From assembly GCA_964058805.1 (NCBI GenBank), contig CAXKVV010000652.1, positions 29,947 to 93,946 on the forward strand: a DNA stretch of 64,000 nt. The letters are read 5' to 3'. Position 1 is the first letter of the stretch. Each line of letters begins with the position of its first letter. Positions 24,219 through 36,467 of the stretch are shown piece by piece. The position numbers were made by a program, and so were the translations under genes. Origin of the DNA: Schoenoplectus triqueter (lineage: Eukaryota > Streptophyta > Magnoliopsida > Poales > Cyperaceae). The notes beneath the pieces were generated by a model. That model did no database searches, was not told the DNA's origin, and saw nothing but the letters and a program-made list of their open reading frames with translations.

Positions 24219-27200
24219 TCATTTTAGGCGGTACCGAGTGAGTCATGTCCCGTTTTCATGTTTTGCGCGCCCGGACTCGGTTTCGGCGGTACCGGGGGCG
24301 TCGGGTCCCGTTTTCATGTTTTGCGTTCTCTTACTCCGTTTCGGCCGTACCGAGGGCGTCGGGTCTCGTTTTCTTAATTTGGGCGCTCGAACTCGTTTTC
24401 GGCGATACCGAGAGCGTGGGGTCCCGTTTTCACGATTTGCGCGCCCGGACTCGGTTTCGGCGGTACCGAGAGCGTGGGGTCCCGTTTTCACGTTTTGCGC
24501 GCCCGGATTCGGTTTCGGCGGTAACGAGGTCGTCGGGACCCGTTTTCATGTTTTGCGCGCCTGGACTCGGTTTCGGCGGTACTGATGTCGTCGGGACCCG
24601 TTTTCATGTTTTGCGCTCCCGGACTCGTTTTCGGCGGTACCGAGGGCATCGAGTCCGTTTTCATGTTTTGCGATCTCCGACTCATTTTCAGCTCTTCCGA
24701 GGGCGTCGGGTCCGGTTTTCGGCGGTACCGAGTGAGTCATGTCCCGTTTTCATGTATTGCGCGCCCGGACACGGTTTCGGCGGTACCGAGGGCGTCGAGT
24801 CCCGTTTTCATGTTTTGTGCTCCCGGACTCGTTTTCGGCGGTACCGGGGGCGTCGGGTCCCGTTTTCATGTTTTGCGTTCTCGGACTCCGTTTCGGCCGC
24901 ACCGAGGGCGTCGGGTCTCATTTTCTTAATTTGGGCGCTCGAACTCGTTTTCGGCGGTACCGAGAGCGTCGGGTCCCGTTTTCACGTTTTGCGCGCCCGG
25001 ACTCAGTTTCGGCGGTACCGAGGTCGTAGGGACCCGTTTTCATTTTTTGCTTGCCTGGACTCGGTTTCGGCGGTACCGAGGGCGTCGAGTCCCGTTTTCA
25101 TGTTTTGCGCTCCCGGACTCGTTTTCGGCGGTACCGAGGGCGTCGAGTCCCGTTTTCATGTTTTGCGCTCCCCGACTCATTTTCGGCTCTTCCGAGGGCG
25201 TCGGGTTCGGTTTTCGGCGGTACCGAGGGAGTCATGTCCCGTTTTCATGTTTTGCGCGCCCGGACTCAGTTTCGGCGGTACCGAGGGCGTCGAGTCCCGT
25301 TTTCATGTTTTGTGCTCCCGGACTGGTTTTCGGCGGTACCGGGGGCGTCGGGTCCCGTTTTCATGTTTTGCGTTCTCGGACTCCGTTTCGGCCGTACCGA
25401 GGGCGTCGGGTCTCGTTTTCTTAATTTGGGCGCTCGAACTCGTTTTCGGCGGTACCGAGAGCGTCGGGTCCCGTTTTCACGTTTTGCGCGCCCGGACTCA
25501 GTTTCGGCGGTACCGAGGTCGTAGGGACCCGTTTTCATTTTTTGCTTGCCTGGACTCGGTTTCGGCGGTACCGAGGGCGTCGAGCCCCGTTTTCATGTTT
25601 TGCGCTCCCGGACTCGTTTTCGGCGGTACCGAGGGCGTCGAGTCCCGTTTTCATGTTTTGCGCTCCCCGACTCATTTTCGGCTCTTCCGAGGGCGTCGGG
25701 TTCGGTTTTTGACGGTACCGAGGGAGTCATGTCCCGTTTTCATGTTTTGCGCGCCCGGACTCAGTTTCGGCGGTACCGAGGGCGTCGAGTCCCGTTTTCA
25801 TGTTTTGTGCTCCCGGACTTGTTTTCGGCGGTACCGGGGGCGTCGGGTCCCGTTTTCATGTTTTGCGCTCTCGAACTACGTTTCGGCGGTACCGAGGGCG
25901 TCGGGTCTCGTTTTCTTAATTTGGGCGATCGAACTCGTTTTCGGCGGTACCGAGGTCGTCATGACCCTTTTTCATGTTTTGCGCGCCCGGACTCGGTTTC
26001 GGCGGTACCGAGGGCGTCCGGTCCCGTTTTCATGTTTTGCGCTTCCCGACTCATTTTCGGCGGTACCGATGGCGTCGAGACCCATTTTCATGTTTTGCGC
26101 TCTCGGACTCGTTTTCGGCGGCGCCGAGGGCGTCGGGTCTCATTTTCATATTTTGCGCGCCCGGACTCATTTTAGGCGGTACCGAGGGAGTCGTGTCCCG
26201 TTTTCATGTTTGCGCGCCCGGACTCGGTTTCGGCGGTACCGGGGGCGTCGGGTCCCGTTTTCATGTTTTGCGTTCTCGGACTCCGTTTCGGCCGTACCGA
26301 GGGCGTCGGGTCTCGTTTTCTTAATTTGGGCGCTCAAACTCGTTTTCGGCGGTACCGAGAGCGTCGGGTCCCGTTTTCACGATTTGCGCGCCCGGACTCT
26401 GTTTCGGCGGTACCGAGAGCGTCGGGTCCCGTTTTCACAATTTGCGCGCCCGGACTCGGTTTCGGCGGTACCGAGGTCGTGAGGACCCGTTTTCATGTTT
26501 TGCGCGCCGAGAGTCGGTGTCGGCGGTACCGAGGGCGTCGGATCCCGTTTTCATGATTTGCGCTCCCCGACTCATTTTCGGCGGTACCGATGGCGTCGGG
26601 TCCCGTTTTCATGTTTTGCGCTCCCCGACTCATTTTCGGCGGTACCGATAGCGTCGCGACCCGTTTTCATGTTTTGCGCTCTCAGACTCGTTTTCGGCGG
26701 CGCCGAGGGCGTCCGGTCCCTTTTTCATGTTTTGCGCTCCCCGACTCATTTTCGGCGGTCCCGATGACGTCGAGTCCCGTTTTCATGTTTTGCGCTCCAG
26801 GACTCGTTTTCAACGGCGCCGAGGGCGTCGGGTCCCGTTTTCTTATTTTGCGCGCCCGGACTCGGTTTCGACGGCGCCGAGGGCGTCGGGACCCGTTTTA
26901 ATGTTTTGAGCTCGTGGACTCTGTTTCGACGTTACCGAGGGCGTCGGGTCCCGTTTTCATGTTTTGCGCTCCCGGACTCGTTTTCGGCGGTACCGAGGGT
27001 GTCGGGTCCCGTTTTCAAGTTTTGCGCTCCTCGAATAATTTTCGGCGGTACCGATGGCGTCGAGACCCGTTTTCATGCTTTGCGCTCGCGGACTCTTTTT
27101 CGGAGGCGCCGAGGGCGTCGGGTCTGGTTTTCAAATTTTTCGCACCCAGACTCATTTTCGGCGGTACCGAGGGCGTCGAGTCCCGTTTTCTTATTTTGCG

Positions 27201-27731
27201 CTCCCGGAATCGTTTTTGGCGGTACCGAGCGCGTCGGGTCCCGTTTTCACGTTTTGCGCGCCCGGACTCGGTTTCGGTGGTACCGAGGGCGTCGGAACCC
27301 TTTTTCATGTTTTGCGCGCTCGGACTCGGTTTCGGCGGTACCGAGGGCGTCCGGTCCCGTTTTCATGTTTTGCGCTCCCCGACTCATTTTCGGCGGTACC
27401 GATGGTGTCGCGACCCGTTTTCATGTTTTACGCTCTCGGACTCGTTTTCGGCGGCGCCGAGGGCGTCGGGTCTCATTTTCATGTTTTGCGCGCTTGGAGT
27501 CATTTTTGGCGGTACCGAGGGCGTCGGGACCCGTTTTCATGTTTTGCGCTCCCGGACTCGGTTTCGGCGGTACCGAGGGCGTCCGGTCCCGTTTTCATGT
27601 TTTGCGCTCCCCGACTCATTTTCGGCGGTACCGATGGCGTCGCGACCCGTTTTCATGTTTTGCGCTCTCGGACTCGTTTTCGGCGGCGCCGAGGGCGTCG
27701 GGTCTCATTTTCATATTTTGCGCGCCCGGAC
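24219..27731 (+). repeat. Second HOR, copy 2 (3,513-bp form)
   Basis: Full copy with two 495-bp sub-blocks (GTCGTAGGG at 25,023 and 25,518). Sub-block 2 carries CGAGCCCCG like the single sub-block of copy 1, while sub-block 1 carries CGAGTCCCG. It also contains a 31-bp half-monomer in each sub-block, the marker at 27,034 and the composite block near 26,518-26,718. Confidence 0.93.
25023..26012 (+). repeat. Tandem 495-bp sub-block pair inside copy 2
   Basis: Two adjacent 495-bp units start at GTCGTAGGG (25,023 and 25,518). 495 equals eight monomers plus one 31-bp half-monomer, visible as GGTTCGGTTTTCGGCGG near 25,205. The second unit drifts from the first over its last 150 bp or so. The same pair occurs at 28,536 and 29,031, but copy 1 has a single unit at 22,005. 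Confidence 0.9.
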
Positions 27732-30700
27732 TCATTTTAGGCGGTACCGAGTGAGTCATGTCCCGTTTTCATGTTTTGCGCGCCCGGACTCGGTTTCGGC
27801 GGTACCGGGGGCGTCGGGTCCCGTTTTCATGTTTTGCGTTCTCTTACTCCGTTTCGGCCGTACCGAGGGCGTCGGGTCTCGTTTTCTTAATTTGGGCGCT
27901 CGAACTCGTTTTCGGCGATACCGAGAGCGTGGGGTCCCGTTTTCACGATTTGCGCGCCCGGACTCGGTTTCGGCGGTACCGAGAGCGTGGGGTCCCGTTT
28001 TCACGTTTTGCGCGCCCGGATTCGGTTTCGGCGGTAACGAGGTCGTCGGGACCCGTTTTCATGTTTTGCGCGCCTGGACTCGGTTTCGGCGGTACTGATG
28101 TCGTCGGGACCCGTTTTCATGTTTTGCGCTCCCGGACTCGTTTTCGGCGGTACCGAGGGCATCGAGTCCGTTTTCATGTTTTGCGATCTCCGACTCATTT
28201 TCAGCTCTTCCGAGGGCGTCGGGTCCGGTTTTCGGCGGTACCGAGTGAGTCATGTCCCGTTTTCATGTATTGCGCGCCCGGACACGGTTTCGGCGGTACC
28301 GAGGGCGTCGAGTCCCGTTTTCATGTTTTGTGCTCCCGGACTCGTTTTCGGCGGTACCGGGGGCGTCGGGTCCCGTTTTCATGTTTTGCGTTCTCGGACT
28401 CCGTTTCGGCCGCACCGAGGGCGTCGGGTCTCATTTTCTTAATTTGGGCGCTCGAACTCGTTTTCGGCGGTACCGAGAGCGTCGGGTCCCGTTTTCACGT
28501 TTTGCGCGCCCGGACTCAGTTTCGGCGGTACCGAGGTCGTAGGGACCCGTTTTCATTTTTTGCTTGCCTGGACTCGGTTTCGGCGGTACCGAGGGCGTCG
28601 AGTCCCGTTTTCATGTTTTGCGCTCCCGGACTCGTTTTCGGCGGTACCGAGGGCGTCGAGTCCCGTTTTCATGTTTTGCGCTCCCCGACTCATTTTCGGC
28701 TCTTCCGAGGGCGTCGGGTTCGGTTTTCGGCGGTACCGAGGGAGTCATGTCCCGTTTTCATGTTTTGCGCGCCCGGACTCAGTTTCGGCGGTACCGAGGG
28801 CGTCGAGTCCCGTTTTCATGTTTTGTGCTCCCGGACTGGTTTTCGGCGGTACCGGGGGCGTCGGGTCCCGTTTTCATGTTTTGCGTTCTCGGACTCCGTT
28901 TCGGCCGTACCGAGGGCGTCGGGTCTCGTTTTCTTAATTTGGGCGCTCGAACTCGTTTTCGGCGGTACCGAGAGCGTCGGGTCCCGTTTTCACGTTTTGC
29001 GCGCCCGGACTCAGTTTCGGCGGTACCGAGGTCGTAGGGACCCGTTTTCATTTTTTGCTTGCCTGGACTCGGTTTCGGCGGTACCGAGGGCGTCGAGTCC
29101 CGTTTTCATGTTTTGCGCTCCCGGACTCGTTTTCGGCGGTACCGAGGGCGTCGAGTCCCGTTTTCATGTTTTGCGCTCCCCGACTCATTTTCGGCTCTTC
29201 CGAGGGCGTCGGGTTCGGTTTTCGGCGGTACCGAGGGAGTCATGTCCCGTTTTCATGTTTTGCGCGCCCAGACTCAGTTTCGGCGGTACCGAGGGCGTCG
29301 AGTCCCGTTTTCATGTTTTGTGCTCCCGGACTAGTTTTCGGCGGTACCGGGGGCGTCGGGTCCCGTTTTCATGTTTTGCGCTCTCGAACTACGTTTCGGC
29401 GGTACCGAGGGCGTCGGGTCTCGTTTTCTTAATTTGGGCGCTCGAACTCGTTTTCGGCGGTACCGAGGTCGTCATGACCCTTTTTCATGTTTTGCGCGCC
29501 CGGACTCGGTTTCGGCGGTACCGAGGGCGTCCGGTCCCGTTTTCATGTTTTGCGCTCCCCGACTCATTTTCGGCGGTACCGATGGCGTCGAGACCCATTT
29601 TCATGTTTTGCGCTCTCGGACTCGTTTTCGGCGGCGCCGAGGGCGTTGGGTCTCATTTTCATATTTTGCGCGCCCGGACTCATTTTAGGCGGTACCGAGG
29701 GAGTCGTGTCCCGTTTTCATGTTTGCGCGCCCGGACTCGGTTTCGGCGGTACCGGGGGCGTCGGGTCCCGTTTTCATGTTTTGCGTTCTCGGACTCCGTT
29801 TCGGCCGTACCGAGGGCGTCGGGTCTCGCTTTCTTAATTTGGGCGCTCGAACTCGTTTTCGGCGGTACCGAGAGCGTCGGGTCCCGTTTTCACGATTTGC
29901 GCGCCCGGACTCTGTTTCGGCGGTACCGAGAGCGTCGGGTCCCGTTTTCACATTTTGCGCGCCCGGACTCGGTTTCGGCGGTACCGAGGTCGTGAGGACC
30001 TGTTTTCATGTTTTGCGCGCCGAGAGTCGGTGTCGGCGGTACCGAGGGCGTCGGATCCCGTTTTCATGATTTGCGCTCCCCGACTCATTTTCGGCGGTAC
30101 CGATGGCGTCGGGTCCCGTTTTCATGTTTTGCGCTGCCCGACTCATTTTCGGCGGTACCGATAGCGTCGCGACCCGTTTTCATGTTTTGCGCTCTCAGAC
30201 TCGTTTTCGGCGGCGCCGAGGGCGTCCGGTCCCTTTTTCATGTTTTGCGCTCCCCGACTCATTTTCGGCGGTCCCGAGGACGTCGAGTCCCGTTTTCATG
30301 TTTTGCGCTCCAGGACTCGTTTTCAACGGCGCCGAGGGCGTCGGGTCCCGTTTTCTTATTTTGCGCGCCCGGACTCGGTTTCGACGGCGCCGAGGGCGTC
30401 GGGACCCGTTTTAATGTTTTGAGCTCGGGGACTCTGTTTCGACGTTACCGAGGGCGTCGGGTCCCGTTTTCATGTTTTGCGCTCCCGGACTCGTTTTCGG
30501 CGGTACCGAGGGTGTCGGGTCCCGTTTTCAAGTTTTGCGCTCCTCGAATAATTTTCGGCGGTACCGATGGCGTCGAGACCCGTTTTCATGCTTTGCGCTC
30601 GCGGACTCTTTTTCGGAGGCGCCGAGGGCGTCGGGTCTGGTTTTCAAATTTTTCGCACCCAGACTCATTTTCGGCGGTACCGAGGGCGTCGAGTCCCGTT

Positions 30701-31244
30701 TTCTTATTTTGCGCTCCCGGAATCGTTTTTGGCGGTACCGAGCGCGTCGGGTCCCGTTTTCACGTTTTGCGCGCCCGGACTCGGTTTCGGCGGTACCGAG
30801 GGCGTCGGAACCCTTTTTCATGTTTTGCGCGCTCGGACTCGGTTTCGGCGGTACCGAGGGCGTCCGGTCCCGTTTTCATGTTTTGCGCTCCCCGACTCAT
30901 TTTCGGCGGTACCGATGGTGTCGCGACCCGTTTTCATGTTTTACGCTCTCGGACTCGTTTTCGACGGCGCCGAGGGCGTCGGGTCTCATTTTCATGTTTT
31001 GCGCGCTTGGACTCATTTTCGGCGGTACCGAGGACGTCGGGACCCGTTTTCATGTTTTGCGCTCCCGGACTCGGTTTCGGCGGTACCGAGGGCGTCCGGT
31101 CCCGTTTTCATGTTTTGCGCTCCCCGACTCATTTTCGGCGGTACCGATGGCGTCGCGACCCGTTTTCATGTTTTGCGCTCTCGGACTCATTTTCGGCGGC
31201 GCCGAGGGCGTCGGGTCTCTTTTTCATGTTTTGGGCGCCCGGAC
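27732..31244 (+). repeat. Second HOR, copy 3 (3,513-bp form)
   Basis: In phase with copy 2 across 3,513 bp, with two 495-bp sub-blocks (28,536 and 29,031) and the marker at 30,547. Scattered substitutions increase toward its right end, for example GGACTCTTTTTCGG where the others have GGACTCATTTTAGG. That end is where the HOR stops. Confidence 0.92.
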
Positions 31245-32636
31245 TCTTTTTCGGCGGTACCGAGGGAGTCGTGTCTCGTTTTCATGTTTTGCGCTCCCGG
31301 ACTCCTTTTCCGCGGTACGGAGGGCGTCGGGTCCTGTTTTCATGTTTTGCGCTCCCCGACTCATTTTCGGCTCTACCGAGGGCATCGGGTCCGTTTTTCA
31401 CGTTTTGCGCGCCCGGACTCGTTTTTGGCGGTACCGAGGGCGTCCAGTCCCTCTTTCATGTTTAGCGCTCCCCGACTCATTTTCGGCGGTACCGAGGGAG
31501 TCGTGTCCCGTTTTCATGTTTTGCACGCCCGGAATCGGTTTCGGTGGTACCGAGGGCGTCGAGTCCTGTTTTCATGTTTTGCGCTCATGGACTCGTTTTC
31601 GGCGGTACCGAGGGCGTCGGGTCCCGTTTTCATGTTTTGCGCTCCCCAAATCATTTTCGGCTCTACCGAGGGCGTCGGGTTCGGTTTTCACGTTTTGCGC
31701 GCCCGGACTCGTTTTTCGGTGGTACCGAGGGCGTCGGGACCCGTTTTCATGTTTTGCGCGCCCGGACTCGGTTTCGGCGGTACCGAGGGCGTCCGGTCCC
31801 GTTTTCATGTTTTGCGCTCCCCGACTCATTTTCGGCGGTACCGATGGCGTCGAGACCCATTTTCATGTTTTGCGCTCTCGAACTCGTTTTCGGCGGCGCC
31901 GAGGGCGTCGGGTCTCATTTTCATATTTTGCACGCCCGGACTCATTTTAGGCGGTACCGAGGGAGTCGTGTCCCGTTTTCATGTTTTGCGCGCCCGGACT
32001 CGGTTTCGGCGGTCTCGAGGGCTTCGGGTCCCGTTTTCATGTTTTGCGCGCCCGGACTCGTTTTCGGCGGTCTCGAGGGCTTCGGGTCCCGTTTTCATGT
32101 TTTGCGCGCTCGGACACGTTTTCGGCGGTACCGAGGTCGTCGGGTCCCGTTTTCATGTTTTGCGCGCTCGGACTCGTTTTCGGCGGTCTCGAGGGCTTCG
32201 GGTCCCGTTTTCATGTTTTGCGCGCTCGGACACGTTTTCGGCGGTACCGAGGTCGTCGGGTCCCGTTTTAATGTTTTGCGAGCCCCGGACTCATTTTCGG
32301 CGGTACCGAGGTCGTCGGGTCCCGTTTTCATGTTTTGCGCGCCCGGACTCGTTTTCGGCGGTACCGAGGTCGTCGGGTCCCGTTTTCATGTTTTGCGAGC
32401 CCGGACTCGTTTTCGGCGGTCTCGAGGGCTTCGGGTCCCGTTTTCATGTTTTACGCTCCCGGACTCGGTTTCGACGGCGCCGAGGGCGTCGGGACCCGTT
32501 TTAATGTTTTGAGCTCGCGGACTCTGTTTCGACGTTACCGAGGGCGTCGGGTCCCGTTTTCATGTTTTGCGCTCCCGGACTCGTTTTCGGCGGTACCGAG
32601 GGTGTCGGGTCCCGTTTTCAAGTTTTGCGCTCCTCG
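31245..32636 (+). repeat. Transitional satellite before the third HOR
   Basis: About 24 monomers between two HOR systems. Private variants include CCTTTTCCGCGGTACGG near 31,303 and CATGTTTAGCGC near 31,459. The first CTCGAG-type monomer (GGTCTCGAGGGCTTC) appears at 32,011 and alternates with GGTACCGAGGTCGTC monomers to the end of the interval. No gene is present. Confidence 0.85.
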
Positions 32637-34552
32637 AATAATTTTCGGCGGTACCAATGGCGTCGAGACCCGTTTTCATGCTTTGCGCTCGCGGACTCTT
32701 TTTCGGCGGCGCCGAGGGCGTCGGGTCTGGTTTTCAAGTTTTGCGCGCCCGGACTCGTTTTCGGCGGTACCGAGGGCGTCGGGTCCCGTTTTCTTGTTTT
32801 GCGCGCCCGGACTCGTTTTCGGCGGTACCGAGGCCGTCGGGTCCCGTTTTCATGTTTTGCGCGCCCGGACTCGTTTTCGGCGGTACCGAGGGCTTCGGGT
32901 CCCGTTTTCATGTTTTGCGCGCTCGGACACATTTTCGGCGGTACCGAGGTCGTCGGGTCCCGTTTTCATGTTTTGCGCGCCCGGACTCGTTTTCGGCGGT
33001 ACCGAGGTCGTCGGGTCCCGTTTTCATGTTTTGCGCGCCCGGACTCGTTTTCAGCGGTACCGAGGGCGTCGGGTCCCGTTTTCATGTTTTGCGTGCCCGG
33101 ACTCGTTTTCGGCGGTTCCGAGGGCGTCGGGTCCCGTTTTCATGTTTTGCGAGCCCGGACTCGTTTTCGGCGGTCTCGAGGGCTTCGGGTCCCGTTTTCA
33201 TGTTTTGCGCGCCCGGACTCGTTTTCGGCGGTACCAAGGGCGTCGGGTCCCGTTTTCATGTTTTGCGCGCCCGGACTCGTTTTCGGCGGTCTCGAGGGCT
33301 TCGGGTCCCGTTTTCATGTTTTGCGCGCACGGACACGTTTTCGGCGGTACCGAGGTCGTCGGGTCCCGTTTTCATGTTTTGCGAGCCCGGACTCGTTTTC
33401 GGCGGTACTGAGGGCGTCGGGTCCCGTTTTCATGTTTTGCGAGCCCGGACTCGTTTTCGGCGGTACCGAGGGCGTCGGGTCCCGTTTTCATGTTTTGCGT
33501 GCCCGGACTCGTTTTCGGCGGTACCGAGGGCGTCGGGTCCCGTTTTCATGTTTTGCGCGCCCGGACTCGTTTTCGGCGGTACCGAGGGCGTCGGGTCCTG
33601 TTTTCATGTTTTGCGCTCCCGGACTCGTTTTCGGTGGTACCGAGGGCGTCGGGTTCGGTTTTCACGTTTTGCGCGCCCGGACTCGTTTTTCGGTGGTACC
33701 GAGGGCGTCGGGACCCGTTTTCATGTTTTGCGCGCCCGGACTCGGTTTCGGCGGTACCGAGGGCGTCCGGTCCCGTTTTCATGTTTTGCGCTCCCCGACT
33801 CATTTTCGGCGGTACCGATGGCGTCGAGACCCATTTTCATGTTTTGCGCTCTCGGACTCGTTTTCGGCGGTGCCGAGGGCGTCGGGTCTCATTTTCATAT
33901 TTTGCGCGCCCGGACTCATTTTAGGCGGTACCGAGGGAGTCGTGTCCCGTTTTCATGTTTTGCGCGCCCGGACTCGGTTTCGGCGGTCTCGAGGGCTTCG
34001 GGTCCCGTTTTCATGTTTTGCGCGCCCGGACTCGTTTTCGGCGGTCTCGAGGGCTTCGGGTCCCGTTTTCATGTTTTGCGTGCTCGGACACGTTTTCGGC
34101 GGTACCGAGGTCGTCGGGTCCCGTTTTCATGTTTTGCGCGCTCGGACTCGTTTTCGGCGGTCTCGAGGGCTTCGGGTCCCGTTTTCATGTTTTGCGCGCT
34201 CGGACACGTTTTCGGCGGTAACGAGGTCGTCGGGTCCCGTTTTAATGTTTTGCGAGCCCCGGACTCGTTTTCGGCGGTACCGAGGTCGTCGGGTCCCGTT
34301 TTCATGTTTTGCGAGCCCGGACTCGTTTTCGGCGGTCTCGAGGGCTTCGGGTCCCGTTTTCATGTTTTACGCTCCCGGACTCGGTTTCGACGGCGCCGTG
34401 GGCGTCGGGACCCGTTTTAATGTTTTGAGCTCGCGGACTCTGTTTCGACGTTACCGAGGGCGTCGGGTCCCGTTTTCATGTTTTGCGCTCCCGGACTCGT
34501 TTTCGGCGGTACCGAGGGTGTCGGGTCCCGTTTTCAAGTTTTGCGCTCCTCG
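32637..34552 (+). repeat. Third HOR, unit 1 (1,916 bp, 33 monomers + 2)
   Basis: Bounded by markers at 32,637 and 34,553. The 2 extra bases are single-base gains at GCGAGCCCCGG (near 34,250) and CTCGTTTTTCGG (near 33,680). It contains one GAGGCCGTC monomer. Confidence 0.93.
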
Positions 34553-36467
34553 AATAATTTTCGGCGGTACCAATGGCGTCGAGACCCGTTTTCATGCTTT
34601 GCGCTCGCGGACTCTTTTTCGGCGGCGCCGAGGGCGTCGGGTCTGGTTTTCAAGTTTTGCGCGCCCGGACTCGTTTTCGGCGGTACCGAGGGCGTCGGGT
34701 CCCGTTTTCTTGTTTTGCGCGCCCGGACTCGTTTTCGGCGGTACCGAGGCCGTCGGGTCCCGTTTTCATGTTTTGCGCGCCCGGACTCGTTTTCGGCGGT
34801 ACCGAGGGCTTCGGGTCCCGTTTTCATGTTTTGCGCGCTCGGACACATTTTCGGCGGTACCGAGGTCGTCGGGTCCCGTTTTCATGTTTTGCGCGCCCGG
34901 ACTCGTTTTCGGCGGTACCGAGGTCGTCGGGTCCCGTTTTCATGTTTTGCGCGCCCGGACTCGTTTTCAGCGGTACCGAGGGCGTCGGGTCCCGTTTTCA
35001 TGTTTTGCGTGCCCGGACTCGTTTTCGGCGGTTCCGAGGGCGTCGGGTCCCGTTTTCATGTTTTGCGAGCCCGGACTCGTTTTCGGCGGTCTCGAGGGCT
35101 TCGGGTCCCGTTTTCATGTTTTGCGCGCCCGGACTCGTTTTCGGCGGTACCGAGGGCGTCGGGTCCCGTTTTCATGTTTTGCGCGCCCGGACTCGTTTTC
35201 GGCGGTCTCGAGGGCTTCGGGTCCCGTTTTCATGTTTTGCGCGCACGGACACGTTTTCGGCGGTACCGAGGTCGTCGGGTCCCGTTTTCATGTTTTGCGA
35301 GCCCGGACTCGTTTTCGGCGGTACTGAGGGCGTCGGGTCCCGTTTTCATGTTTTGCGAGCCCGGACTCGTTTTCGGCGGTACCGAGGGCGTCGGGTCCCG
35401 TTTTCATGTTTTGCGTGCCCGGACTCGTTTTCGGCGGTACCGAGGGCGTCGGGTCCCGTTTTCATGTTTTGCGCGCCCGGACTCGTTTTCGGTGGTACCG
35501 AGGGCGTCGAGTCCTGTTTTCATGTTTTGCGCTCCCGGACTCGTTTTCGGCGGTACCGAGGGCGTCGGGACCCGTTTTCATGTTTTGCGCGCCCGGACTC
35601 GGTTTCGGCGGTACCGAGGGCGTCCGGTCCCGTTTTCATGTTTTGCGCTCCCCGACTCATTTTCGGCGGTACCGATGGCGTCGAGACCCATTTTCATGTT
35701 TTGCGCTCTCGGACTCGTTTTCGGCGGCGCCGAGGGCGTCGGGTCTCATTTTCATATTTTGCGCGCCCGGACTCATTTTAGGCGGTACCGAGGGAGTCGT
35801 GTCCCGTTTTCATGTTTTGCGCGCCCGGACTCGGTTTCGGCGGTCTCGAGGGCTTCGGGTCCCGTTTTCATGTTTTGCGCGCCCGGACTCGTTTTCGGCG
35901 GTCTCGAGGGCTTCGGGTCCCGTTTTCATGTTTTGCGTGCTCGGACACGTTTTCGGCGGTACCGAGGTCGTCGGGTCCCGTTTTCATGTTTTGCGCGCTC
36001 GGACTCGTTTTCGGCGGTCTCGAGGGCTTCGGGTCCCGTTTTCATGTTTTGCGCGCTCGGACACGTTTTCGGCGGTACCGAGGTCGTCGGGTCCCGTTTT
36101 AATGTTTTGCGAGCCCCGGACTCGTTTTCGGCGGTACCGAGGTCGTCGGGTCCCGTTTTCATGTTTTGCGCGCCCGGACTCGTTTTCGGCGGTACCGAGG
36201 TCGTCGGGTCCCGTTTTCATGTTTTGCGAGCCCGGACTCGTTTTCGGCGGTCTCGAGGGCTTCGGGTCCCGTTTTCATGTTTTACGCTCCCGGACTCGGT
36301 TTCGACGGCGCCGAGGGCGTCGGGACCCGTTTTAATGTTTTGAGCTCGCGGACTCTGTTTCGACGTTACCGAGGGCGTCGGGTCCCGTTTTCATGTTTTG
36401 CGCTCCCGGACTCGTTTTCGGCGGTACCGAGGGTGTCGGGTCCCGTTTTCAAGTTTTGCGCTCCTCG
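34553..36467 (+). repeat. Third HOR, unit 2 (1,915 bp, 33 monomers + 1)
   Basis: Close to unit 1. It lacks the CTCGTTTTTCGG insertion (the region near 35,480-35,570 keeps normal spacing) but keeps GCGAGCCCCGG near 36,107, giving +1. It contains one GAGGCCGTC monomer. Confidence 0.93.
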
